Shown: positions 37,131 through 47,000 of the stretch, in pieces | How positions within the stretch are numbered: position 1 is the first letter of the stretch | Layout: each line of letters begins with the position of its first letter | NCBI GenBank assembly: GCA_965242915.1 | Contig: CBDETN010000024.1 | Coordinates: forward strand, 1-64,000 | From: CAJXII01 sp965242915 | Lineage (GTDB): Bacteria; Campylobacterota; Campylobacteria; Campylobacterales; Arcobacteraceae | Reading direction: 5' to 3' | Length of the DNA stretch: 64,000 nucleotides | Translations under genes and position numbers: made by a program | Notes under the pieces: model-generated | The model's input: the letters and a program-made list of their open reading frames with translations, nothing else | What the model was told of the DNA's origin: nothing | Database searches by the model: none

Positions 37131-38477
37131 GTTATGCAAAAGTAGAGGTTATGGTAGATGATGGTATTTACAGAGGTTCAGAAACAAAAAGTAAAGATTG
37201 GAAACCACATACATTTTTAAGAATTACACATCCAGATGGTACACATTCAGGAGTCGGATTTGCTCCTGAAAAAACAGGATTGACAGGGAAAGGTAAAGTT
37301 TTTGATGATACTAATCATGAATTTCAACACTCTAGCAAACCAATTGCACTAAATAAAGCTCAATATGATGCTTTAATGAATAACATAGGACGAATCATCT
37401 AAAAAATCCACCTGACTATCATCTTCCTTATGGAGTGCAATGTACAGCATGGGCATTAGAGAGTTTAAGTGACGCTGGAATAATCCCTTCTTATCTTGCA
37501 CCAGACCACAGATATATCTAATCCTATATTTGATATTGTAGAAACAATGATGTTTAATCCATATACACAAGCAATAGGATTAAAACTAGATGAAGTTGGA
37601 AATATTTTTTGATAAATTTACCCAAAATCTTATTGTTCAGAAGTATAACGCCCTAACCTTAGAGCAAAGAACAAACCTAGCCCAAATGATAAATGCAGGT
37701 GGAATGCCATGGAATTACAACTCCCAACAAGCCCAGCAAATAATAATAGATCCGCTAGCCTTAGACCTAAACCACAACGGAAAAATAGATACCACAAATG
37801 CAAACAGTTCAAATACATTCTTTGATATGGATTCAAATGGTATGTCTGAGATAACAGGATGGATAGATAAAGAAGATGGCTTATTGGTATATGATAAAAA
37901 CAACAATGGAAAGATAGATAATATAAACGAACTATTTGGAAATAAAAACAAAGATGGATATCGTGAGCTAAGAGAACTTATAAATTCAAATGGTGATAAT
38001 GTAATAGATAAAAATGATACAAAATTTAAAGACTTAAAAATATGGCAAGATTTAAATGGTGACGGTATATCACAAAACAATGAATTAAAAACATTAGATG
38101 AGTTAAATATAACTTCAATAAACCTAAACAGTAAAAATACAAACATAGATGATAATGGAAACAATATATTTAAAACTTCAACATTTACACAAAACGGTGA
38201 AGAGTATCTAAGCGGTGATGTAGACTTTGCAGTAGATAAAAGATTTACTGACTATAGAGGTGAATATACTCTAAGTGTAGATGCTTTGTTTTTACCTTGG
38301 CTTCGTGGTTATGGAGATGTAAAAGATGCACATATAGCTTATAGTATGGATGAAGAGTTTAAAGAGTTTACAAAAACTCTTACAAAAGATGGATTTAAAG
38401 TTATAGATAAATTTCAATTTATGATAGATGAAGATCGTATATCAAATGCTTACTTTGATAATAAGAAAGTAGCATAA
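37127..38477 (+). pseudogene. Decayed toxin module: papain-like head with several frameshifts, intact SPM
   Basis: Three frames must be joined. The frame 37127-37402 has HTFLRITHPDG (candidate His). The next, ending at 37521, reads NPPDYHLPYGVQCTAWALESLSDAG (candidate Cys), aligning with DNCATFIGDVLDAGG of 21901. Then the first frame resumes (SNPIFDIVETMMFNPYTQ) until 37612, and the open frame 37590-38477 supplies the linker and an SPM from D54-P55 of that frame. The last frame ends after YSMDEEFKEFTKTL with a private tail, FDNKKVA. ATG at 37590 lacks a good ribosome site, so this 295-aa part is probably not an independent gene. Confidence 0.7.
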
Positions 38478-38478
38478 A

Positions 38479-39171
38479 ATGAAAGAAAAAAAAGTTCAAA
38501 ATGAAGATGATGAGTTATTGTTTGAAATTGATGATGATGCTTTATTGTTAAATGGATTATGGGGATTGTCATTTCTTCTAGCAATATTTTTTGGATGGCT
38601 ATTAATATTTGGTACATTTGATAATTTAACAAATAGTTTAAAAGGTATTTTTGTAATTGTAGGTTTTATATATATGTTAATAATATCAATTAAAACAATT
38701 ATTAACTCAATGGATGATGATAAAAAAATTTTATTTTATAAAAATGAAATTATAAAAATGAATCATAACTGTATTATTAATATTCATAAAATTGATGAAA
38801 TATATAAATTTATCAATACAAACTATAATAAAACAAGATTCCGACTTAATAGTTTATTTCAAAAATTATTGATTGGTAATATTCTAATATGTTTTATTTT
38901 AGAACCAAGATTATTAATCTTAATATTATTTGTAATTTATATATACATAACTATGATTATTAGTCAATCGATATTTATATATATAAAACAAAAAGAATTT
39001 AAAATATCTTTAAAAATAAGAACATTAGAAATATATAGTGATAATAAAATAATATCTTTTGTTTTAGATGGAACTGAAAATGATAAAAAAATAGAAAACT
39101 ATTTTAAAGAATATGCAAATATTGACTTATCAGAAGTTGAACAATGTATAGTATTTAAGAGTGAAAAATAA
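38479..39171 (+). CDS. Four-helix membrane protein, probable immunity protein
   Basis: The 230-aa product has an acidic start and about four transmembrane segments (about 28-47, 57-75, 127-143, 146-165), followed by a polar C-terminal region ending SEVEQCIVFKSEK. Its ATG lies 1 nt after the stop of the previous module (gtagcataaaATG). It precedes the hydrophobic-hairpin module at 39192 by 20 nt. Multi-helix immunity proteins are typical for pore-forming bacteriocins, which supports the pairing. Its last 20 codons are found again, detached, at the end of 41252-41506. Confidence 0.65.
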   Translation: MKEKKVQNEDDELLFEIDDDALLLNGLWGLSFLLAIFFGWLLIFGTFDNLTNSLKGIFVIVGFIYMLIISIKTIINSMDDDKKILFYKNEIIKMNHNCIINIHKIDEIYKFINTNYNKTRFRLNSLFQKLLIGNILICFILEPRLLILILFVIYIYITMIISQSIFIYIKQKEFKISLKIRTLEIYSDNKIISFVLDGTENDKKIENYFKEYANIDLSEVEQCIVFKSEK

Positions 39172-39191
39172 ATAAAAATAAAGGATCAAAA

Positions 39192-40364
39192 ATGGCAACA
39201 CAAATAAATGAAAATAATCAAACAGAAATGACAGTTAAAGATTGGCTGAAAGTTACATCTGATTTTATGGGAGCTACAGCAGAAGATTTAGTAAAATATG
39301 CAAAAGAAACTTATAATCAAGACATAAATATAGATGATGCAAAAGGTTATTTTAAAGGTAAAAGTATCGTTTTAGATATGACATTAAATTGGGATAGTAA
39401 TAAATCATATGATGAAAATATTGCAAATATATCAGGAGTAATTGCAGAAGGTCTTGCAGTTGGTATAATTGCAACAGGTGTGACTCCTGCTTTAGTAGGT
39501 GTAATTGGAATTGCAATCGTAGGAGTAGGAATAACAATAGGATTAAAAGAATTAAATCTTGACTTAGGTCAAATTGCAGAATCACTATACAAAGAATTAA
39601 AAATGAGTATGGAACATGCCTTAAACAAACAAAACTCCCTAACCCAAGATGACAGAACAAACCTAGCCCAAATGATAAATGCAGGTGGATTACCATGGAA
39701 TTACAACTCCCAACAAGCCCAGCAAGCAATAAGAGTATACGATCCGCTAGCCCTAGACCTAAACCACAACGGAAAAATAGATACCACAAATGCAAACAGT
39801 TCAAATACATTCTTTGATATGGATTCAAATGGTATGTCTGAGATAACAGGATGGATAGATAAAGAAGATGGCTTATTGGTTTATGATAAAAACAACAATG
39901 GAAAAATAGATAATATAAACGAACTATTTGGAAATAAAAATAAAGATGGATACCGTGAGCTAAGAGAACTTATAAACTCAAATGATGATAATGTAATAGA
40001 TAAAAATGATACAAAATTTAAAGACTTAAAAATATGGCAAGATTTAAACGGTGACGGTATCTCGCAAAACAATGAATTAAAAACATTAGATGAGTTAAAT
40101 ATAACTTCAATAAACCTAAACAGTAAAAACACAAACATAGATGATAATGGAAACAATATATTTAAAACTTCAACATTTACACAAAACGGACAAGAATATT
40201 TAAGCGGTGATGTAAACTTTGCAGTTGATAAAAGATTTACTGATTTTAGGGGTGATTATAGCTTGAGTGTAGATGCTTTGTTTTTACCTTGGCTTCGTGG
40301 GTATGGAGATGTAAAAGATGCACATATAGCATATAGTATGGATGAAGAAAGGAAAGTAGCATAA
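39192..40364 (+). CDS. Truncated toxin module: hydrophobic-hairpin head plus SPM
   Basis: The 390-aa homologue of 17-1174 has an N-terminal soluble part (WLKVTSDFMGATAEDLVKYAKETYNQ), a hydrophobic Gly/Val/Ile-rich hairpin (about 76-118), the linker LAQMINAGGLPWNYN, and the SPM from D184-P185 (RVYDP). The rest runs to YSMDEERKVA. By eye its head is about 60% identical to that of 17-1174, while the SPM is nearly identical, as expected if heads diverge and the constant block is homogenised. It lacks RTX repeats. A weak AAGGATC site precedes the start. Confidence 0.75.
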   Translation: MATQINENNQTEMTVKDWLKVTSDFMGATAEDLVKYAKETYNQDINIDDAKGYFKGKSIVLDMTLNWDSNKSYDENIANISGVIAEGLAVGIIATGVTPALVGVIGIAIVGVGITIGLKELNLDLGQIAESLYKELKMSMEHALNKQNSLTQDDRTNLAQMINAGGLPWNYNSQQAQQAIRVYDPLALDLNHNGKIDTTNANSSNTFFDMDSNGMSEITGWIDKEDGLLVYDKNNNGKIDNINELFGNKNKDGYRELRELINSNDDNVIDKNDTKFKDLKIWQDLNGDGISQNNELKTLDELNITSINLNSKNTNIDDNGNNIFKTSTFTQNGQEYLSGDVNFAVDKRFTDFRGDYSLSVDALFLPWLRGYGDVKDAHIAYSMDEERKVA

Positions 40365-40383
40365 ATTTTAATATTTATAAAAA

Positions 40384-40402
40384 CTGTGACGCTAACTGTG
40401 AC
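40384..40402 (+). repeat. Cassette-boundary direct repeat, copy 8
   Basis: Perfect CTGTGACGCTAACTGTGAC after the 39192 module. The surrounding spacer and the first half of the next partner gene are the same as at 57207 onward. Confidence 0.75.
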
Positions 40403-40458
40403 ACAAATAATATAAAATATAATTAGAAAAATAAAATAAAACAAAAAGGCAGTGTAAA

Positions 40459-41250
40459 ATGGGAGCTTTAATAATAATTGTACCAATAGTTATATACTAT
40501 TATTTAATAAAATGGTTATTTAATAAATATTACAAAGATACAAATAAGACAAAAAGAAAAATATATTTTATTTTACTTATAACTTTACCTTTTTGGGATC
40601 ATATAGCAGGATATGCTTATTATAAATATCTATGTTTTTCTAAAGGTGGTATTACAATATATAAAACTGTGACTGATTTGCAGGAGCAAAGGGATTATTG
40701 GTTTTATGACAATCCTGCTATTGGTACAGAATATCATCAAAAAGATAAATTATATAAATATTTAGATAATAATGGTTTGGTAAAACGAAATGGTAAATGT
40801 TTAAAATTAATAAAAAAAGAAAATTATTATATTTGTGCAAAAGGTAAAAAAGAGATAGTCTACCTAAACTACTGCAACAACAAATACAACAACCTGCCAA
40901 CCACTCACAAGAACTATAAAAATTCTTGCACTAATGCAAATAAACTAATAAAGAAGTATGATTTAAAAAATGTTATTAAGGTGCCTAGGAGTCCGTATAT
41001 ATATTCAACACAGTGGAATAGAATATTACCTTTATGGTTAACTTTTGATATCAAACAAGTAAAAAATTATCAAACAAAAGAAATTTTAGGTGAAAATATT
41101 GAGATAACTTTTTGGGGAGGATGGTTTATAAATATATTTAATCCATTTGAGAATAGAGGAGAAAGATGTAATTACACAAGCAGTACTAATTTACAAGAGT
41201 TGATTATTCGTAATCCATATAAAAATAAAAAAATAACACAAGGAAAATAA
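40459..41250 (+). CDS. Two-helix membrane protein, probable lipase immunity protein (variant 4)
   Basis: The 263-aa product has the family start, a middle (YDNPAIGTEYHQKDK...CAKGKKEIVY) shared with 57282 and 61758, the NYCNNKYNN/YKNSC block, and a private C-terminal third (IYSTQWNRILPLWLTF...GERCNYTSST). The end RNPYKNKK differs slightly from the family NPYKQN. It precedes a lipase remnant of only 84 aa (41252), so it is now an orphan partner in this cassette. Confidence 0.7.
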   Translation: MGALIIIVPIVIYYYLIKWLFNKYYKDTNKTKRKIYFILLITLPFWDHIAGYAYYKYLCFSKGGITIYKTVTDLQEQRDYWFYDNPAIGTEYHQKDKLYKYLDNNGLVKRNGKCLKLIKKENYYICAKGKKEIVYLNYCNNKYNNLPTTHKNYKNSCTNANKLIKKYDLKNVIKVPRSPYIYSTQWNRILPLWLTFDIKQVKNYQTKEILGENIEITFWGGWFINIFNPFENRGERCNYTSSTNLQELIIRNPYKNKKITQGK

Positions 41251-41251
41251 A

Positions 41252-41506
41252 ATGTCAGATATAAAAACAGCATTGGATAATGCGTTAAAAGCAAATGCGA
41301 GTTACGCAGATTTAAAGTTAAATATGAATGATAATCCTAATGATTATATTACAGAACTTACAAAGAAAAATATTTTTGGTAAACAAGGTTTTACCCTGGA
41401 CCAAGCCAAAGCCTTCGCAGGAGTTACAGAACAAAGAGATAAAGAATATGCAAATATTGACTTATCAGAAGTTGAACAATGCATAGTATTTAAGAGTGAA
41501 AAATAA
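41252..41506 (+). pseudogene. Lipase-head remnant fused to the 3' end of a 38479-type partner gene
   Basis: The first 64 residues are a lipase-module start with its own variable part (LKLNMNDNPNDYITEL) and the common QAKAFAGVTEQRD. Then KEYANIDLSEVEQCIVFKSEK follows, the C-terminus of the four-helix partner protein at 38479. The catalytic region, SPM and everything after are gone. DNA after the stop (AATAAAAATA) also matches that after 39171, so the deletion fused two cassettes near 41440. No enzyme activity is expected. Confidence 0.8.
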
Positions 41507-41528
41507 ATAAAAATAGGAGGATTAAGAA

Positions 41529-41804
41529 ATGGCAACAATTAGGAAATTTCTACAATGTGAACTAAAATTTATATTTTGGTTAATAAGTGGATTAATTATT
41601 TTAAATGCGATGTCAATATTATTACATATTGTATTTCATACTGATTATTTCATATCAATTATTATAAGTGTAATAGTATTTGGAATTTATTTAATATATT
41701 TTATATATCAAATTATTAAATTATCTTTATTTAAAATAGATTATAAATGTATGAATATTCAGCAAAGAGTTAATAGTTGGCTATCAAGCTTAATAAATAT
41801 ATAG
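41529..41804 (+). CDS. Small two-helix membrane protein, probable immunity protein
   Basis: The 91-aa product consists largely of two transmembrane segments (about 13-34 and 40-65) with a short basic C-terminal tail. AGGAGGATTAAG is a strong ribosome site. It sits 12 nt upstream of the 41817 module. A size of about 90 aa with helices only is typical for immunity proteins against pore-formers, but I see no sequence family. It begins MATIRK like some toxin-like genes (MATI), though the rest is unrelated. Confidence 0.6.
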   Translation: MATIRKFLQCELKFIFWLISGLIILNAMSILLHIVFHTDYFISIIISVIVFGIYLIYFIYQIIKLSLFKIDYKCMNIQQRVNSWLSSLINI

Positions 41805-41816
41805 GAGAAGTTAATT

Positions 41817-43043
41817 ATGAATACAATACCAAATCAAGAAAATGTTTTAGAAAAAGTTGGGAGTTTTATAGGTGGGAAAGTAGTTGATGCAACAGCAGTT
41901 GCTGGTGCTATAGTAATTTTAAAATCAAAAATAAAAGACCCTCAAAAGATTGCTGGTGCATTTGCTTTATATGTAACAGCAAAAAGAAGCGGACAAGTAA
42001 ATGGTGCTGCAACTGGAAGAGAATTTGATAAGTTTTTAAAAGAAGAATATAATATAGATACAGATAAATTTGTAAATGATAATATAAATAAATTAAATGA
42101 AATTATAGAAGAATATAAAGTTAAAATAGATGAAACTTTATTTAATAATGCCGAAGAACAAGCTGTTAGTATATCCGAAAAACAAAACTCCCTAACCCAA
42201 GATGAAAGAACAAACCTAGCCCAAATGATAAATGCAGGTGGATTACCTTGGAATTACAACTCCCAACAAGCCCAGCAAATAATAAGAGTATATGATCCGC
42301 TAGCCCTAGACCTAAACCACAACGGAAAAATAGATACCACAAATGCAAACACCTCAAGTGCTTTCTTTGATATGGATAACAATGGTATGTCTGAGATAAC
42401 TGGATGGATAGATAAAGAAGATGGACTGCTAGTATATGATAAAAATAATAATGGAAAAATAGATAATATAAATGAACTATTTGGAAATGAAAACAAAGAT
42501 GGATACCGTGAACTAAGAGAACTTATAAACTCAAATGGTGATAATGTAATAGATAAAAATGATACAAAATTTAAAGACTTAAAAATATGGCAAGATTTAA
42601 ATGGTGACGGTATCTCGCAAAACAATGAATTAAAAACATTAGATGAGTTAAATATAACTTCAATAAACCTAAACAGTAAAAATACAAACATAGATGATAA
42701 TGGAAACAATATATTTAAAACTTCAACATTTACACAAAACGGACAAGAATATTTAAGCGGTGATGTAAACTTTGCAGTTGATAAAAGATTTACTGACTAT
42801 AGAGGTGAATATACTCTAAGTGTAGATGCTTTGTTTTTACCTTGGCTTCGTGGTTATGGAGATGTGAAAGATGCACATATAGCTTATAGTATGGATGAAG
42901 AGTTTAAAGAGTTTACAAAAACATTGGTTGGTGATGACGAGAAAGCATACAATGAATTTGATACATTTTTAAAAAATAATATATTTACAATAAATAACAA
43001 AACCTTTAGTCATAATTTTGCAGAAAATAAAAAGGTAGCATAA
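41817..43043 (+). CDS. Truncated toxin module: short head with hydrophobic stretch plus SPM
   Basis: The 408-aa product's head (1-125) has a modestly hydrophobic Gly/Ala region (about 14-33, IGGKVVDATAVAGAIVIL; and 46-55), then charged helices (EYNIDTDKFVNDNINKLNEI). The linker NSLTQDERTNLAQMINAGG follows, then an SPM from D160-P161 with TSSAFFDMD, a variant shared with 43997 (a single-residue variant in 3853). It passes LRGYGDVKDAHIAYS and ends in NNIFTINNKTFSHNFAENKKVA, unique to this module. The final AAAAAGGTAGCA doubles as the ribosome site of the next gene. Confidence 0.7.
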   Translation: MNTIPNQENVLEKVGSFIGGKVVDATAVAGAIVILKSKIKDPQKIAGAFALYVTAKRSGQVNGAATGREFDKFLKEEYNIDTDKFVNDNINKLNEIIEEYKVKIDETLFNNAEEQAVSISEKQNSLTQDERTNLAQMINAGGLPWNYNSQQAQQIIRVYDPLALDLNHNGKIDTTNANTSSAFFDMDNNGMSEITGWIDKEDGLLVYDKNNNGKIDNINELFGNENKDGYRELRELINSNGDNVIDKNDTKFKDLKIWQDLNGDGISQNNELKTLDELNITSINLNSKNTNIDDNGNNIFKTSTFTQNGQEYLSGDVNFAVDKRFTDYRGEYTLSVDALFLPWLRGYGDVKDAHIAYSMDEEFKEFTKTLVGDDEKAYNEFDTFLKNNIFTINNKTFSHNFAENKKVA

Positions 43044-43044
43044 G

Positions 43045-44013
43045 ATGAAAAAACAAAACAAAATAAAGATATTTATATTATTTATAGTACCTTTATTTAT
43101 AGTTGCAAATTTAGGTACTTATCAATTGCAAAGAAGTGCTTGGATAAATAAAAACCATCCATATTCAGAAGCAAAAGAGTATTTAGTAGGTGCAAATATT
43201 TTATGGTTGTATGGAAAAATAATTACTTCAATTCCATTTGTAGATGAAAATAGTTTGATTATGAAACCTATTATAAATTTACAAGATTATTTTATAAGAA
43301 ATTGGCAAAAAAATATTCCCAAGAATGATGCTGAAAGATATTTAGGCTGGTATTTATTTAGATTGGATAGTTATGTAGTGCCTAAAATACCTAGTTTAAT
43401 CTTATATGATGAACCTTATACATTTGATGAAGCAAGAAATATGTTAGACAAGACTTGGTATATACTTGATAATATCACTAAATACAAAGCAAAAGATAAA
43501 GAATTTGAACAGATGAGATATATAGCTTTTCAGAAGTTGTCATACATATATATAAAAAGTGTTATGGCTTATTGGCTCAATGATGATAAAACAATTAACT
43601 ATACATTATTAAATAATGATCACAAAAGAATGAAAAGGTTTATTAGGCTTTATGATGAGTTATATAAAATGCAAAATCATTTTAAACAAACAGATCCAAA
43701 GATATATCAAAATGGTAAACATAAATGGTTTGACAATATAAGGTTGCATAAATTAACAGCGTGGATATTTTATTATTTTACAATAATAAAACAATATGAA
43801 ATACAAAAAGACTATTGCAATCCATCTAAAAACAGTATGTTAAAAGATTATTTAATTACAAGAAATAATCTTTTAGACCTAAAAAATGTTGCAACAAAAA
43901 TGCAAGATAATTCAATCGAAAGTGCACTATCTGATTCTGCGGATACTAACTTAAATCAAACATGTAAAAAATTAAATTTAAAAAAAGGGATAAAAAATGA
44001 CACAAACCAATGA
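43045..44013 (+). CDS. Single-helix two-Cys membrane protein, probable immunity protein of the second full-length toxin (member 5)
   Basis: The 322-aa product has one transmembrane segment (about 7-25), YSEAKEYLV, PKNDAERYLG, EARNMLDKTW, YIYIKSVMAYWL, DYCNPSKN and NQTCKKLNL. It is closest by eye to 18820-19785 and overlaps the full-length toxin gene by 17 nt, so both should be translated together. The ribosome site is the AAAAAGGTAGCA inside the previous module's tail. Confidence 0.7.
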   Translation: MKKQNKIKIFILFIVPLFIVANLGTYQLQRSAWINKNHPYSEAKEYLVGANILWLYGKIITSIPFVDENSLIMKPIINLQDYFIRNWQKNIPKNDAERYLGWYLFRLDSYVVPKIPSLILYDEPYTFDEARNMLDKTWYILDNITKYKAKDKEFEQMRYIAFQKLSYIYIKSVMAYWLNDDKTINYTLLNNDHKRMKRFIRLYDELYKMQNHFKQTDPKIYQNGKHKWFDNIRLHKLTAWIFYYFTIIKQYEIQKDYCNPSKNSMLKDYLITRNNLLDLKNVATKMQDNSIESALSDSADTNLNQTCKKLNLKKGIKNDTNQ

Positions 44014-47000
44014 AAATAATGGACAAGACTTTTCAGCAATTGAAACAACAACAAATATTTATAGTATAGTTGCTTCAACGATTACAGAACTTGTAGATAT
44101 AGACAAACTAAATGCTTCGAGTGATTCAAAACATTTAGTAAAAATAATGGGAGCAGGTGCAACCAAGCCTTTAAGTTTATTTGTAAGCTTAGTAAAAGAA
44201 GATGATAAAATAAAAGCAGTTGTTACAAATGTAGCAGGAGATGTGGTAGGTTGGGCTTCTGGTGGAACAACTGCCGCATTGTTAACAAGAGTAATAGCCG
44301 GTGGTGCAATAGCAACTGCTAGTACACCGGTTGCTATTGGTATAATTGCAACCGGTGCAGTTGTTGGTATTGTAGCTAGTCTTGTATCAGATGATACTAT
44401 AAGTGAATTATATAATTATGGAAAGAAAATATATGATAAGTGGAGAGGGGAAAAGAATGGAACAGAAATAGAAACAACCCCGCAAGGAACAACAATAATC
44501 ACCAACGACCCAATAAAGCTTATAAATGATCCAGATATGAAATCTATACTAGACAATGATAATGTAACTATTCAAAATGATGCAGGAGAAATCTATACTA
44601 TCGAAAAAGGCGATACAGTTTGGGATATAGCACAAAAAAACAATACAACAGTAGATGAACTAATAAAGTTAAATCCTTGGTTAAAAGACAACATGAGTGA
44701 TGATAAAAGTTGGATACTTATCAAGCCAGGACAAACTATAGAGTTACCACAATCAGATGAACAAAGAAGTATAGATTCAGGTTTGGAATACAACTCCCAA
44801 CAAGCCCAGCAAATAATAATAGACCCGCTAGTCCTAGACCTAAACCACAACGGAAAAATAGATACCACAAATGCAAACACCTCAAGTGCTTTCTTTGATA
44901 TGGATAACAATGGTATGTCTGAGATAACTGGATGGATAGATAAAGAAGATGGCTTATTGGTTTATGATAAAAACAACAATGGAAAAATAGATAATATTAA
45001 TGAACTATTTGGAAATAAAAACAAAGATGGATACCGTGAGCTAAGAGAACTTATAAATTCAAATGGTGATAATGTAATAGATAAAAATGATACAAAATTT
45101 AAAGACTTAAAAATATGGCAAGATTTAAATGGTGACGGTATCTCGCAAAACAATGAATTAAAAACATTAGATGAGTTAAATATAACTTCAATAAACCTAA
45201 ACAGTAAAAATACAAACATAGATGATAATGGAAACAATATATTTAAAACTTCAACATTTACACAAAACGGACAAGAATATTTAAGCGGTGATGTAAACTT
45301 TGCAGTTGATAAAAGATTTACAGATTTTAGGGGTGAATATACTCTAAGTGTAGATGCTTTGTTTTTACCTTGGCTTCGTGGGTATGGAGATGTGAAAGAT
45401 GCACATATAGCTTATAGTATGGATGAAGAGTTTAAAGAGTTTACAAAAACATTGGTTCGTGATAACGAGAAAGCATACAATGAATTTGATACATATTTGA
45501 AGAAATGGAGTGGCTTAGATAAAGTACATAGTGCTAATGGTATCACAAGAGATACTTTAACAATGGATGATAAAGTCTGGATAATGGAAACTTTAAGTGG
45601 TGAAGACTTTTTTAAATCTAGGATAGAAACAGCCTATTCAAATAATAGAAATAGTTCAAATAGATATGATAGTAACTATATAAATGAACAATACAAAAGT
45701 ATGAAAATAAGAAACTATTCAATATTTGCTTCACAGTCATTTTTTAAAGATGCTTATGATGGAAGTTATTATTCTGTCAATCAAGATAAGATGGTGGTAT
45801 ATGATAAGGAACTTTTAATTGATTCTGTAGCCGAATTTATCAACTCGTCTAACAATACAAAAAATACTATGGAATTTGTTTATGTATTAGATAAGTTAAA
45901 AAATGATTTGGATATAAATATAGCTGACCTTACAAACAATATAACAAATAATAAAGAGATGGTAGCCAATGTCTTGAATGATACTGCTAACTTATCAGTA
46001 TTTCAACATAATTTTAATGGTAGTTCGGGTGATGATATTGTACTTGGGACTGATGGGGATGATAAGCTAAACGGTGGGAGTGGAAATGATACTATAGATG
46101 GCGGAACCGGAAATGATACTATAAATGGAAATAGTGGAGATGATAAGCTAATTGGAAATAGCGGAGATGATATTTTACATGGAGAAAATGGAGATGATAT
46201 ATTAAATGGTGGAACAGGAGATGATACTTTAAATGGTGGATATGGAAATGATACATATATTTTTAACCTTGGAGATGGTAATGATACTATAAATGAAGAT
46301 AGATATTGGCGCTATACCAGTACAGATAAAATCATATTTGGAGAAGGGATAGACAAGGATGATATAACCTTGTCAAAACATAACAACGATATATTATTAA
46401 CCATCAATAAAAATGATTCAATTGTTATTAAAAATTGGTTTAAAAATTCAGACCATCAAATAGAAAACTTTGAATTTGCAGATGGCACAATTTTAAGTAA
46501 AAGTGAATTTGAAGGAAGAGGTGTAGTAGTTGAAGGTACGAATGACAATGATAATCTGTCTGGTTCAAATTCATCTGATATTATTACTGGGAAGGATGGA
46601 GATGACATCATAAATGGAAATAGTGGAAACGATATTATAGATGGTGGAAACGGTAACGATACTATAAATGGCGGAGATGGAAATGACACTATAGATGGTG
46701 GAACTGGAGATGATACTATAGATGGCGGAAACGGAGATGACACTATAGATGGCGGAACCGGAAACGATACTTTAAATGGAAATAGTGGAGATGATAAGCT
46801 AATTGGAAATAGCGGAGATGATATTTTATATGGAGAAAATGGAAACGATATATTAAATGGCGGAACAGGAGATGATACTTTAAATGGTGGATATGGAAAT
46901 GATACATATATTTTTAACCTTGGAGATGGTAATGATACTATAAATGAAGATAGATATTGGCGCTATACCAGTACAGATAAAATCATATTTGGAGAAGGGA

